NCBI GenBank assembly: GCA_030532895.1
Contig: JAUNKF010000004.1
Location: 127,268-191,267 of the forward strand
DNA length: 64,000 bases
DNA from: Lautropia sp.
Lineage (GTDB): Bacteria; Pseudomonadota; Gammaproteobacteria; Burkholderiales; Burkholderiaceae_E
Direction: 5' to 3'
Positions within the stretch are counted from its first letter, which is position 1; every line of letters begins with the position of its first letter. The notes under the pieces were generated by a model. It ran no database searches. It was not told the origin of the DNA and was given only the letters and a program-made list of their open reading frames with translations. Position numbers and translations under genes: made by a program. Below are positions 7,274-16,797 of the stretch, piece after piece.

Positions 7274-8806
7274 GTGGGGGAAATGGCTAGTCGGCATGTG
7301 GGGGTGATGTGGCAGGCTTTGCTTGCGCCTTTCCGCCAGCAGGTTGAAGGCCTGTCACTGCAGGAGCAGGTCAGGCAGATGCTGGTGGCGGCCATTCTGG
7401 ACGGGTTGCTGCCACCGCTGGGGTATCTGCCTTCCACCCGTGAGCTTTCCCAGGCGCTGGGGGTCTCGCGCAACACGATCATCATCGTCTACCAGCGCCT
7501 TTGCGATGAGGGTTATCTCGTGTCGCGGGCGCGCGAGGGCTACTACGTGGCGGCCGAGATTCCATCGGCCCATTGGCCGGATGTCTCCCGCCCCGTCTCG
7601 CCCGCTCAGCCGGCGGAGGCTTCGTCCGGACCTGATCTGCGGCCCGATTGGTCTCGTCGTCTGCGCCTGCCGCCATCGGCCCAGCGCAACATCCACAAGC
7701 GCAGTGACTGGCGTCGCTATCCTTATCCCTTTCTCTATGGTCAGTTCGATGCGGGCAGCTTCCCGATGGCCGATTGGCGGCAGTGCTGCTTGCGCACGCT
7801 CAGCGCACTGGAGGTGAACGAGTGGGGGCACGACATGTTCCTGAAGGACGATCCTTCACTCGTGAAGCAGGTGAAGACGCGGCTGTTGCCGCAGCGAGGC
7901 ATCCAGGCCGGTGAGGACAACATCCTGCTCACGGTCGGCTCGCAGCATGGCCTCTATCTGCTGGCTGATCTGCTGATGGACAGGCAGAGCCGGGTGGCCA
8001 TCGAAGACCCTGGCTATCCGGATGCGCGCAACATCTTCCTGCGGCGCCGTGCCACGCTCGTGGGCATGCCGGTGGATGCCGACGGGATGGTGCCGGACGA
8101 GAGGCTGCACGATTGCGATTATGTGCATGTGACGCCCAGCCACCAGTGCCCGACGACCGTCACGATGTCGATCGATCGGCGGATGGCGTTGCTGGACGCG
8201 GCGGTACGCCATGATTTCGTGATGATCGAGGACGATTACGAGTCCGAGAACAACTGGCAGGGCGAGCCGATGCCGGCGCTGAAGTCGCTCGACCGTCATG
8301 ACCGGGTCATTTATCTGGGCAGCTTCTCGAAAAGCTTTGCGCCAGGGCTGAGGCTGGGTTATGTGGTTGGCCCGGCACCGTTGATTGCCGAGTTGCGCGC
8401 GATGCGGCGGCTGAACCTGCGTCATCCGAACACCTTCATGCAACGCTCGCTCGCGATGTTTCTGGCGATGGGGCATTACCACCGTTTGCAGCGTCGCCTG
8501 TCGGATGTGCATGCGGAACGGGCCGAGGCGCTGCTGGGCGCGATGGCAAGGCACCTGCCGGCCTTCCGTGTACTGCCGAGCAAGGGTGGCTCGGCCGTCT
8601 GGGTGCAGGGGCCGAACGGCCTGGATGCCCGCCAATTGGCTGAGGCCGCGGAGGCGTCCGGTGTGCTGATCGAGGCGGGAGACGTGTTCTTTCAGGATGA
8701 ACAGTACCCGTGCCCGTATTTTCGGCTCGGTTTCACCTCCATCCAGGCCAGGGACATCGAGCCGGGCATCCGGCGACTGGCCGAGGTTGTGCATCAGATG
8801 CGCTAG
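7274..8806 (+). CDS. tauR: MocR-type (GntR/aminotransferase) regulator TauR
   Basis: This 510-residue transcription factor fuses a GntR-type winged helix (about residues 15-80, including LPSTRELSQALGVSRNTI) to a fold-type I aminotransferase domain. The domain keeps the PLP-lysine motif GSFSKSFAPGLRLGY and the upstream IEDDYESE segment. MocR proteins sense amines or their PLP adducts, and TauR homologues activate taurine genes. GTG at 7274 has GGGAGG 6 bp upstream, while ATG at 7283 is an alternative. Its position between tauZ and tauXY supports control of this locus. The direct repeats at 8831-8864 are a candidate binding site. Confidence 0.88.
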   Translation: MGEMASRHVGVMWQALLAPFRQQVEGLSLQEQVRQMLVAAILDGLLPPLGYLPSTRELSQALGVSRNTIIIVYQRLCDEGYLVSRAREGYYVAAEIPSAHWPDVSRPVSPAQPAEASSGPDLRPDWSRRLRLPPSAQRNIHKRSDWRRYPYPFLYGQFDAGSFPMADWRQCCLRTLSALEVNEWGHDMFLKDDPSLVKQVKTRLLPQRGIQAGEDNILLTVGSQHGLYLLADLLMDRQSRVAIEDPGYPDARNIFLRRRATLVGMPVDADGMVPDERLHDCDYVHVTPSHQCPTTVTMSIDRRMALLDAAVRHDFVMIEDDYESENNWQGEPMPALKSLDRHDRVIYLGSFSKSFAPGLRLGYVVGPAPLIAELRAMRRLNLRHPNTFMQRSLAMFLAMGHYHRLQRRLSDVHAERAEALLGAMARHLPAFRVLPSKGGSAVWVQGPNGLDARQLAEAAEASGVLIEAGDVFFQDEQYPCPYFRLGFTSIQARDIEPGIRRLAEVVHQMR

Positions 8807-8830
8807 TGTTTTCCCTAGGCTCAGGCCGGG

Positions 8831-8864
8831 TGGTACCAACGAAAGTCCTGGGCTGGTACTACGA
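8831..8864. promoter_or_regulatory. Direct repeats upstream of tauX, candidate TauR site
   Basis: TGGTACCAACGA (8831-8842) and TGGTACTACGA (8854-8864) are direct repeats spaced 23 bp start to start, about two helical turns. MocR-family regulators typically bind such direct repeats. The site lies between tauR and the tauX start, where a promoter for tauXYKLM is expected. No footprint or known motif match could be tested here. Confidence 0.4.
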
Positions 8865-9022
8865 GTTGAGGGGCCTATTCCTTAGTCTTTCGGCATGGTG
8901 CCATCGGTGTTCGGGCAGGTGTTGACATCGATTGTTTGCCATGGCCTGCCGACGCAGCGCGCCGGGCACCCCATTCATCCGCAACCCGTTCGATGAACGA
9001 CCGAAGACAAGGAGACCAGAGC

Positions 9023-9409
9023 ATGAGCACGCCTGATGTGGAATTTCTGAAAGCCTTCAACCAAGCCTGGAACGATCACGACATCGAGGCGTTGATGAGC
9101 TTCATGGCCGATGATTGCGCGTTCTACGCCGTGGGAGGCCCTGAGCTGCTGGGCAAGAGCTTTGTGGGCCGTGAGCAGGTGCGTGAGGGCTTCCAGCTGG
9201 CCTGGCAGAACTTCCCCGACGCCGCCTGGCTCGATGGCGATCATTTCGTCGTGGGCGATCGTGGCGTGTCGGAATCGACGTTCGTCGGCACCAAGGCCGA
9301 TGGCACGCGCATCGAGGCTCGCATGGTCGATGTGTTCACGTTCAAGGACGGCAAGATCGCGGTGAAGAACGCGTTCCGCAAGGATCGTCCTGCCTTGCCG
9401 GCCAAGTGA
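9023..9409 (+). CDS. tauX: Taurine dehydrogenase small subunit (NTF2-like)
   Basis: The 128-residue protein looks like a SnoaL/NTF2-fold polypeptide (FLKAFNQAWNDHDIEALM; later a VDVFTFKDGKIAVKNAFR strand pattern). The gene directly before tauY in taurine clusters encodes the small subunit of membrane-associated taurine dehydrogenase. The ATG at 9023 is preceded by AAGGAG (9009-9014), so the longer frame from 8936 is not used. The family call rests on pattern and on position between tauR and tauY. The exact biochemical role of the small subunit is not visible in the sequence. Confidence 0.78.
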   Translation: MSTPDVEFLKAFNQAWNDHDIEALMSFMADDCAFYAVGGPELLGKSFVGREQVREGFQLAWQNFPDAAWLDGDHFVVGDRGVSESTFVGTKADGTRIEARMVDVFTFKDGKIAVKNAFRKDRPALPAK

Positions 9410-9592
9410 GGTCTGCCGGGCACCTGATGCGGCCTGGCTCCTGTTGCCGGCTGCACGGGGGCCAAGTGGCGCTGCGCAGGGCCAGGTGTCCCATCCGTCA
9501 GGGGTCGTTGCCCTGAACGAGCTGAGCCGGCTCCGGATGGCGGCACCCAGTGGGCCGTGCCCCCTTTCTTCAATCCAGCACCTTCTCTGATC

Positions 9593-11047
9593 ATGGATAC
9601 TGTCCTGAAGCATGCCGATTCATCGTTGCCTGATGCTGCCTCGCGCCAGGCGACCCCTGCGCTGGATCGCTACGATCCGGCGTATGACCCCCTGGTGCAA
9701 GATACCCCCGGACGGGGCAGGGACTATGCGCCCACCTACTGGATTGGCACGGCTGGCGCGCCACCTGAGGATGATGGCCCGATCGACAGCGACCGGGACT
9801 GTGATGTGGTGATCGTCGGCTCCGGCTTCACCGGGTTGACCGCGGCGATCGCGCTGGCGCGGGATCATGGGATCAAGGCGACGGTGCTGGAAGCCAACCG
9901 CACGAGCTGGGGCTGCAGCACCCGCAATGGCGGTCAGGCGCAGTGTGCTTCGGGCCGGCTGAAGCGCTCGCAGTGGATCCAGCGCTGGGGGCTGGAGACG
10001 GCGCTCAAGATGCACGAGGAGTGCGTCGATGCCATGGCTTATTTCAAGGAGATGATCGCCGACATCGATTGCGATCCGCAGCCGGGGGGCCATCTTTATA
10101 TTGCACACAAGCCCTCGATCATGCCGGTGCTGGAGAAGGAGGCGAAGCTGCTGCGCGACACCTTCAACTACGATGCCCAGATTCTGGACGCCGGTACCGT
10201 GCGAGGCCAGTACGTGAACGACCACGAGGCGGCCGGCGCCATGCACGAGCCGGAAGGCATCGGCATCCATGCCGGCAAGCTTGCTTTCGGCTATTTGAAG
10301 AAGGCCAGGGCGCTGGGGGTGAAAGTTCATCCGGCCAGTCCCGTCACCGGCTGGAAGACCATCGATGGTGTGCATCATCTCCAAACGCCGGGCGGGGTGG
10401 TGCGAGCACGGTCGGTGGGGATGGCCACCGGTGGCTATACCTCGCAAACCCTGCATCCTGAGCTGAAGAACCGGTTGTTGCCGATTCTCTCCAACTCGAT
10501 CGTGACCCGCCCGCTCACCGAGGCCGAGATCGAGGCTTGCGGGTTTCGCACGCACCAGGTGCTGACCGATACCCGCGTGCTGCGGCATTATTATCGGCTG
10601 ATGCCCGATAATCGCGTGCAAATCGGCAGTCGCAGTGCGATCACGGGACGTGATGCCCCTGAAAAGAAATATGAGGACCTGCTGATACAGAGCCTTTATC
10701 GCAAGTTTCCGTCACTGCGAGGCATCCAGATCGATTACTCGTGGTGGGGCTGGGTGGATGTCAGCCATGACATGATGCCGCGCATCTACCAACCGGATCC
10801 TGCCCAGTCGGTTTATTATGCGCTGGGTTATGGTGGCAACGGCGTGATGTATTCTGCCCAGGCGGGCAGGCGTCTTGCCCAGTGGATTGCTGGTGACACC
10901 GCATCGCTGGCGTTGCCCATCTTTGAATCGAAACTGCCGTACCCCAATGTTCGGGAAGTGGTTACCTCGGAAATGTTTGCGCCTTTCCGTCGCTTTGGCC
11001 AGCGCTTCCTGTATCGTTGGTATCACCTGAAGGACGAAGTGCTTTAG
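9593..11047 (+). CDS. tauY: Taurine dehydrogenase large subunit (FAD oxidoreductase)
   Basis: The 484-residue DAO-family flavoprotein has a Rossmann FAD-binding motif, VVIVGSGFTGLTAAIALA, near residue 77, followed by SWGCSTRNGGQA. A C-terminal ALGYGGNGVMYSAQAGR FAD-closing segment is also present. With TauX it oxidatively deaminates taurine to sulfoacetaldehyde, passing electrons to the respiratory chain. No taurine:pyruvate aminotransferase gene is present, so this is the likely deamination route. Neither the ATG at 9593 nor the upstream GTG at 9557 has a convincing ribosome binding site. It is followed 63 bp later by tauK. Confidence 0.88.
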   Translation: MDTVLKHADSSLPDAASRQATPALDRYDPAYDPLVQDTPGRGRDYAPTYWIGTAGAPPEDDGPIDSDRDCDVVIVGSGFTGLTAAIALARDHGIKATVLEANRTSWGCSTRNGGQAQCASGRLKRSQWIQRWGLETALKMHEECVDAMAYFKEMIADIDCDPQPGGHLYIAHKPSIMPVLEKEAKLLRDTFNYDAQILDAGTVRGQYVNDHEAAGAMHEPEGIGIHAGKLAFGYLKKARALGVKVHPASPVTGWKTIDGVHHLQTPGGVVRARSVGMATGGYTSQTLHPELKNRLLPILSNSIVTRPLTEAEIEACGFRTHQVLTDTRVLRHYYRLMPDNRVQIGSRSAITGRDAPEKKYEDLLIQSLYRKFPSLRGIQIDYSWWGWVDVSHDMMPRIYQPDPAQSVYYALGYGGNGVMYSAQAGRRLAQWIAGDTASLALPIFESKLPYPNVREVVTSEMFAPFRRFGQRFLYRWYHLKDEVL

Positions 11048-11110
11048 CATCGGCTGAGGCACACGCATTGGAATTGCTTTCACCGCACACACAAGGACAA
11101 GGAGACATCG

Positions 11111-12106
11111 ATGACTACCTTCAAGAAACTGGGTCTTTCCCTGGCAGCCGTGGGCCTGTTGGGCATGTCGGCCGGCGTATCGGCCAAAACTTTCAAGATG
11201 GCCATTGGCGATGCCCAGGGCGGCACACAGTGGGAGCTGGCCACCACCTTCAAGAAGGCGTTTGAAGAGGAGACGGGTGGCAAGCACAAGGTGAGCCTGT
11301 TTCCGAATGGCCAGCTGGGCAGCGAGGAAGACACCGTCAACAACGCGGCCATGGGCACGCTGGACTTTTCGCTCCTGGCCGTCAACAACCTGACGCCGTT
11401 CTCGCCCACGGTGGGCGTGCTGACGCTGCCCTATGTGATTCGCAGCGTCGAGGAGGCACGCACGCTGCTCGAGGGCGACATCGGCAAGGAGCTGGCCGAG
11501 AACACCGTGCGTGATGCGAACGTGCGCATCGTGGGCTGGGCGTTTTCAGGCTTTCGGGTGCTGACCAACTCGAAGCGGCCGGTCTCGAAGCTCTCCGACC
11601 TGAAAGGGCTGGTGATCCGGGTGCCGAAAAACGAGATCATGATCGAGACCTACAAGGCTTGGGGGATCAATCCGACGCCGATGGCCTGGTCGGAAACCTT
11701 CACCGCCTTGCAGCAGCGAGTGGTCGATGGGCAGGATAACCCTTACATCACCGTCTCGGCGATGAAATTCAATGAGGTGCAGAAGTACATCACGCCGATC
11801 AAGTACGTGTTCTCGCTGGAGCCGCTCGTGGTGTCGGAGTCGCTCTTCAAGCGCCAGAAGCCTGATGTCCAGGCTGCCATTCTGGCCGCCGGCAAGAAGG
11901 CCACGGCGCACAGCTTCCAGTATCTGATCGATTCGGAAGAGAAGATCAAGGCCCAACTAGTTCAGAAGGGCATGGAAATCGTCGAGCCGGCCGATGGCGA
12001 GAAGGAGTGGATCGAGAAGGCAACGACTGCTGTCTGGCCCAAGTTTTATGACAGCGTGGGTGGCAAGGACAAGGTCGACGCCACCCAGCGGGCTTTGGGC
12101 CGCTGA
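11111..12106 (+). CDS. tauK: TRAP transporter substrate-binding protein (taurine)
   Basis: This is a DctP-type periplasmic solute receptor of 331 residues. A cleavable signal peptide (MTTFKKLGLSLAAVGLLGMS, cleavage after VSA) precedes the mature KTFKMAIGDAQ. The DctP-family elements include a LPYVIRS segment and VPKNEIMIETYKAWGINPTP. AAGGAGACATCG precedes the ATG. With tauL and tauM it forms a tripartite ATP-independent periplasmic transporter. Taurine is inferred as the substrate because the genes follow tauXY. Confidence 0.9.
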   Translation: MTTFKKLGLSLAAVGLLGMSAGVSAKTFKMAIGDAQGGTQWELATTFKKAFEEETGGKHKVSLFPNGQLGSEEDTVNNAAMGTLDFSLLAVNNLTPFSPTVGVLTLPYVIRSVEEARTLLEGDIGKELAENTVRDANVRIVGWAFSGFRVLTNSKRPVSKLSDLKGLVIRVPKNEIMIETYKAWGINPTPMAWSETFTALQQRVVDGQDNPYITVSAMKFNEVQKYITPIKYVFSLEPLVVSESLFKRQKPDVQAAILAAGKKATAHSFQYLIDSEEKIKAQLVQKGMEIVEPADGEKEWIEKATTAVWPKFYDSVGGKDKVDATQRALGR

Positions 12107-12299
12107 TCGTGGTCTCTTCTGGGCCGCGGCGCATCCTGGCAGGCCGGTGTTTCATCGGTGCTGTCAGGTTGGCCCGGCCCATCATGTCAGTACAGTAAAC
12201 CTCGTGGCGAGCCTGGTGCCGCAATGACGAGGGGCAGCAGGTGGTTCGCATGGTCATGCGGGTTGTCTGGTCTGCTTGCTGAGAGGGGAAGCCGTTGTC

Positions 12300-12827
12300 A
12301 TGGCAAAAAAAATCTGGTCAATGCTGGACAAGGTCGAGGAGTTCTTTTGCTCCCTGATGCTGGTCGGTTTCATTTCACTGCTGTTTGCACAGATCATCTG
12401 CCGGCAGTTCTTTCATTACAGCATTCCCTGGGGGGATGAGCTGGCCACCCACATGTTCGTCTGGTTCGCGTATTTTGGCGCGGTCGTGGCGGCCAAGATG
12501 TCGGCACACAACCGGGTGAGCTTCCAGTTCCGCTTTTTCCCGCCGGTGGTGAAAAAGGTGAGTGAGGCCTTGGCCGACCTGATCTGGGTGGGCTTCAACC
12601 TGTATTTTGCATGGCTCGCCTATGACTTCATCTTCAACCGGATGAACAAGTTCTGGACATCTCAGACGACAGGTCTGCCGATGAGCTATTTCTACATGGT
12701 GCTGCCGATCGCTTTCGTGCTGATGTCGGTGCGGATCCTGATCAACAACTACAAGACGCTGGTGCTGGGGCAAACGCTGGTCGACCCCGAGCAGGCCGAA
12801 ATCGACAAGCTCGCGCACGGCAACTGA
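12300..12827 (+). CDS. tauL: TRAP transporter small membrane subunit
   Basis: This is a DctQ-type subunit of 175 residues with four predicted transmembrane segments. It carries the family IPWGDELATHMFVWFAYFGA segment in helix 2 and PMSYFYMVLPIAFVLMSVRI near the C-terminus. The start at 12300 has GAGAGGGG upstream at a somewhat long distance, and a TTG at 12276 is an alternative. It is separated from tauK by 193 bp and from tauM by 15 bp. It couples to TauM to support sodium-driven uptake. Confidence 0.88.
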   Translation: MAKKIWSMLDKVEEFFCSLMLVGFISLLFAQIICRQFFHYSIPWGDELATHMFVWFAYFGAVVAAKMSAHNRVSFQFRFFPPVVKKVSEALADLIWVGFNLYFAWLAYDFIFNRMNKFWTSQTTGLPMSYFYMVLPIAFVLMSVRILINNYKTLVLGQTLVDPEQAEIDKLAHGN

Positions 12828-12842
12828 GCAGGAGGGTGAACG

Positions 12843-14195
12843 ATGGAAATGATGGAAGACAACCTGATCACGATCCTGTTTGGCAGCTTTTTGGCCCTGA
12901 TGGTGCTCGGTGCGCCGATCACCGTGTCGCTGGCTGTTGCAGCGCTAGCCTCCTACGTCGTGCTGGAGATGGATCCGGTGGCGATGGTGCAGATCGCCTA
13001 TACCTCGGTGGGGTCGTTTCCGCTGATGGCGTTGCCGGCCTTCGTGCTGGCAGGGGCGCTGATGGAGGCGGCTGGCATCTCGAAGCGCCTGGTCGACATC
13101 GCCGAAGCACTGGCTGGTCCGATGACGGGTGGCCTTGGCATGGCAACGGTGCTGGCTTGCGTGTTCTTTGGTGCCATTTCCGGCTCCGGCCCTGCCACGA
13201 CGGCCGCGGTCGGCATGCTGATGATTCCGGCCATGACGCATCGTGGTTATGAAAAATCCTATGCGGGTGCCGTCACGGCCGCCTCGGGTGGGATCGGCAT
13301 CATCATTCCACCTTCGATTCCGATGGTGATTTTCGGGGTGTCGGCGATGGGCATGCAGATTCCGCCCGAAGCGATGGAGCTGCATGGCGAGTTTTCGAGC
13401 GTGTCGATTCCGAAGCTCTTTGTGGCCGGGGTGATTCCGGGCTTGGTGATGGCCACCGTGCTGATCCTGATGAACTACATGATCTCGACGCGGCGCGGTT
13501 ACAAGGGGCTGACCGAGAAATGGCGCCTGGCCGACATCCTCAATGCGCTGGGCAAGGGCATCTGGTCGCTGGCCGCGCCTTTCATCATCTTGGGCGGTAT
13601 CTATACCGGCATGTTCACGCCGACCGAGTCGGCTGTGGTGGCCATTGCCTATACGGTGCTGGTGGGCGCGTTGCTGCATCGTGAGCTGACATGGGCCAAG
13701 GTGCAGCATGCGCTGGTAGCCACCACCTGGATCACGGGCCGCGTGCTGCTGATCCTCTTTGCAGCCACGGTCTTCGGGCGTCAACTGGTGGAGCAGGAGA
13801 TTCCGGCAGAGCTGGCGAGCGGCCTGCTCGGCATGACAGGCAACATCTATCTGGTGTGGATCATCCTGATCGTGTTCCTGCTGTTCATCGGCATGTTCAT
13901 GGAGACGTTGGCGGCGATCATGATCCTGGTGCCCGTGCTGATGCCGATCATGTACATGCTGGGCGCCGATCCGACCCATGTAGGCATCGTGCTGATCTGT
14001 GCGCTGTCGATCGGTTTCCAGACGCCGCCCTTGGGTGAAAACCTGTTCGTGGCCTCCGGTATCAGCGGCATGACGGTGGAGAAGATCGTGGCGAAGGTGG
14101 TGCCGTTCACGCTGATCTCGGTGCTGGCACTCCTCATCATTGCTTTCATCCCGGATCTGGCCCTCTGGCTGCCGCGCCTGGTGGGGTACCCATGA
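12843..14195 (+). CDS. tauM: TRAP transporter large permease
   Basis: This is a DctM-type permease of 450 residues with about 12-13 hydrophobic segments. Family motifs include GSFPLMALPAFVLAGALME, FGAISGSGPATTAAVG and SGGIGIIIPPSIPMVIFG, the conserved substrate/ion pathway of TRAP large subunits. AGGAGG lies at 12830-12835. It is the last gene of the tau cluster and is followed by a strong hairpin terminator at 14298-14338. Confidence 0.92.
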   Translation: MEMMEDNLITILFGSFLALMVLGAPITVSLAVAALASYVVLEMDPVAMVQIAYTSVGSFPLMALPAFVLAGALMEAAGISKRLVDIAEALAGPMTGGLGMATVLACVFFGAISGSGPATTAAVGMLMIPAMTHRGYEKSYAGAVTAASGGIGIIIPPSIPMVIFGVSAMGMQIPPEAMELHGEFSSVSIPKLFVAGVIPGLVMATVLILMNYMISTRRGYKGLTEKWRLADILNALGKGIWSLAAPFIILGGIYTGMFTPTESAVVAIAYTVLVGALLHRELTWAKVQHALVATTWITGRVLLILFAATVFGRQLVEQEIPAELASGLLGMTGNIYLVWIILIVFLLFIGMFMETLAAIMILVPVLMPIMYMLGADPTHVGIVLICALSIGFQTPPLGENLFVASGISGMTVEKIVAKVVPFTLISVLALLIIAFIPDLALWLPRLVGYP

Positions 14196-14297
14196 TTGGC
14201 CGGGCATGGCGCATCACGTGCGTTTGAGCTGTGATGCCTGCCGCGAGCGAGCCGTGGATGGTGTTTGCGGCAACGGCATGGCGGCAACGGCAAGATG

Positions 14298-14338
14298 AAA
14301 ACAGGCGGGTGGTGTCCGTAGGCACCCCCGCCTGTTTT
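14298..14338. terminator. Bidirectional rho-independent terminator after tauM
   Basis: AAAACAGGCGGG (14298-14309) and CCCGCCTGTTTT (14327-14338) form a perfect 12-bp stem. An A-run leads and a T-run ends it, so it can work on both strands. It stands between tauM (+) and the convergent lipoprotein gene (-). The rest of 14196-14558 shows no gene. Confidence 0.8.
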
Positions 14339-14558
14339 CGGTGATGAGGCAGTTTCGTGATGCCCCGTCGGTGGATCAGATCTGCCGGTTGAACTCAGGT
14401 CGTTGCCGTCCTGTCACCCGGTGGCCTGCTCGCATCCAGCGCCAGGTTCACCGGGCGCCGCCGCCATCAGACGGGGCGGTCGACACCCTGGCACCGTTGC
14501 ACGTGACGGCGTTCCTGTGATCTGTTCGGCGTGATCTGTCCGGCCTCGGTGAGCAGCC

Positions 14559-16328
14559 TCAGTTCAATGCTTCGGTCTGCCAGTAACGGAGCCCTGTTTC
14601 GCCGGGATAGGTGCTGCGATCATCGATGACAGAGAAGCCTCGCGAGATCAGCGGTTGGCCCAGCGTCCAGCCCGATGGCACCTGCCAGTTGCTGCATTGC
14701 AGGCGCTTGACCTTCGGTGCGTGGAAGTTGAAGCACAAGCGGGCCTGATCCGGTCGGGCTGCGCGCAGGAGCAGCATCTCGATGAAGTCCCCGTTCTTGC
14801 TGCGCCACCGTTGCAGTCCCTGATTGAAGGGGAAGAACTGAGCCTTGCGGATGCTGAAGCCGCCATTCGGGTGCATCATCATCTCCATCTGGTTGTTCGG
14901 GTCGATGGGTGAGCCCAGTTTGACGTTATGCCCCAGATTGATCAGCTCGGTTCCCTGGGCATATTGGCCGGTGAACCGGAAGGCTTCATTGGCGTTCTGG
15001 CCGTGGGGCAACGAGGTCAGCACCGACATGTCGATGTCAAAGCTGGCCAGGCTGTACCGCAGGTTGGGGTTGTGGGCATAAGTGAAGGTCCATGCCTTGT
15101 AGGTGAAGTTCTGTGCGACCCGGTTGGTCATGTGCCAGAGTTGCTGGCCGCCGTGAATTTCCTGGCCCGCTTGCTGGCTCTGCTGGCCCCACGGCACGGG
15201 GGCTGTCCACGGCAAAGCCTGCTGGAAGAGGTCGTGCGTGTTTTGCGTCAGCATCGTGGCCAGTACGTCACCGCTGATGCCGGCATCCGTGATGGGGGCC
15301 GAGGCAATGGCGCCCATGGGGGTGGACGGGGGACGTGGCCCTGTCATGCCGGCCCTGGGAGCCTGCTTGCGGGGGTCTTCGGGGGTTTGCCAATATTTGA
15401 GGCCCGATTCGCCCGGATACACTGAGCGGTCGTCGACGGTATAGATGCCTTCGTAGTGTGGGAACACCGGGGCTCCAGACTGCCAGCCAAGGGGCACCTG
15501 CCAGATCGAGCAGTGCAAGCGTTTCACATCCGGCGCATGTGTGTTCACGCAAAGCCGGACATCCTGATGGCCTGCGCGAGCCTGTTCTCCCTTGAGCAGC
15601 AGCAGCTCACTGAAGTTGCCTTGCCCATCCTGCCAACGGTGAAGACTGCGGTAGAAAGGCACTCGCTCGCCGGCCTTCAGTTGATAGGCATCCGCACTTT
15701 GCAGGGCCACGGTCTTTTCCGGGCCTTCCTGCCGTTGGGGGTTGTCGCTTTCGCTGAAGCTCGGCATGTAGGTGGTGTTCGTCATCACCGTCATGCGCTT
15801 GTCGATCGTGAGGATCGGCTTGCCCGCGGTGGCATGGGCAGCGGGTTTCAGCACGTAGCTGCCGCCAGTGGTCTGTTCGATCTGTGCTTTCTGATCGATC
15901 CGGAGTTCGTACTGGTTGCGCAGGTGGGTGAAGCGTCGGCTGTCTTCCAGGAAGGTGTGGTGCTGGTTGCCACCCGGAAAGGAGTTGATGCTGAATTCAT
16001 CCACGCTGGGGAAAAAAGACTGATAGCCCAGGACATTGCCGTTTTTGGGGGCTGCCTGTTGTCTGCCACCTGGTACCGGGCCAGTCCAGGGGTGTGCCGG
16101 ATATTGGGTGTAATACGAAGCCCGATTGGCGCCACCCGTGTTGGCCAGCAGGATGCTGGCCAGCAGCTCGGTGCTGATGCTGGCATCATCGATGGCGGCC
16201 AGGTTGGTGGGGGCTTTGGTGGCACGGGTGCTGCCGGGATTCTGGTCGGTGCCAGTGCCGCTACCGCAACCGGCGAGGAGCGCCAGCAGGGCGGCGCTGA
16301 TCGTGATGTTGCTACCTGTTTTCAACAT
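14559..16328 (-). CDS. Lipoprotein with internal tandem duplication
   Basis: This is a 589-residue predicted lipoprotein. A signal peptide with lipobox LLAGC gives a lipidated Cys about 20 residues in, followed by a Gly/Thr/Asn-rich linker. The rest is two homologous halves of roughly 280 residues. Each half has a DA.IS...LAS/T.L start, a W(T)GPVP or WTAPVP segment, a FYRSLHRWQ / FNQGLQRWRS block, THAPDVKRLHC / FHAPKVKRLQC, and a C-terminal DDRSVYPGESGLKYWQ / DDRSTYPGETGLRYWQ. The ATG at 16328 has GAGAGGTGAG just upstream, and the longer frame to 16472 lacks support. I do not recognise the domain. A surface or periplasmic binding role is possible but unproven. Confidence 0.78.
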   Translation of the reverse strand: MLKTGSNITISAALLALLAGCGSGTGTDQNPGSTRATKAPTNLAAIDDASISTELLASILLANTGGANRASYYTQYPAHPWTGPVPGGRQQAAPKNGNVLGYQSFFPSVDEFSINSFPGGNQHHTFLEDSRRFTHLRNQYELRIDQKAQIEQTTGGSYVLKPAAHATAGKPILTIDKRMTVMTNTTYMPSFSESDNPQRQEGPEKTVALQSADAYQLKAGERVPFYRSLHRWQDGQGNFSELLLLKGEQARAGHQDVRLCVNTHAPDVKRLHCSIWQVPLGWQSGAPVFPHYEGIYTVDDRSVYPGESGLKYWQTPEDPRKQAPRAGMTGPRPPSTPMGAIASAPITDAGISGDVLATMLTQNTHDLFQQALPWTAPVPWGQQSQQAGQEIHGGQQLWHMTNRVAQNFTYKAWTFTYAHNPNLRYSLASFDIDMSVLTSLPHGQNANEAFRFTGQYAQGTELINLGHNVKLGSPIDPNNQMEMMMHPNGGFSIRKAQFFPFNQGLQRWRSKNGDFIEMLLLRAARPDQARLCFNFHAPKVKRLQCSNWQVPSGWTLGQPLISRGFSVIDDRSTYPGETGLRYWQTEALN

Positions 16329-16612
16329 AATCTCACCTCTCATGGTCATGAGCTTGAAACAGTGCTGCCTGAGCTGCATGCCGGAGGAGATGCCGGAAGA
16401 AGGAAAGACCGTTGTGTCCGGAAAACCGTGCGCTGACAGCATTTGCAACGGTTTTCTTTCTTTTTCATGCACTCGGCCTTTTCATCTTAATGCTATGAAA
16501 CCAGTGAAAAACAATGTTTAAGAGCAGGCGCCTGAGCTCTCGTCGAAAGGGCAACGCTTTTGTCGTCTAAAAGCGATGTCAATTTGTACGTTGGTTTCTA
16601 TTTGTAATGGTC

Positions 16613-16641
16613 AAAAAAAATGGGCCGACAGAAGGTGGCCC
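16613..16641 (-). terminator. Rho-independent terminator of the reductase operon
   Basis: Read on the minus strand, GGGCC and GGCCC (16637-16641 and 16622-16626 on the plus strand) form a short stem followed by a run of eight T. It lies about 155 bp beyond the stop at 16798. The remainder of 16329-16797 shows no convincing gene. Confidence 0.55.
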
Positions 16642-16797
16642 GTTTCAAGTGGTCTGTGTCATCTGTTTTGGCGCGGATCAAGTCTGTGGTTGCACCGATT
16701 CGCTCCTGCGAAGTCCCCTCGGGCCATGCGACACGTTGCGCCAAGCTGTCGTGTGTCGATACACATGGCGCCTCGCACGGCCGGGGATCAAGCGTTT

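Noticed and set aside
12945..14207. 420-codon open frame antisense to tauM
   Set aside because: Shadow of the TRAP permease. The composition is dominated by His, Arg and Gln.
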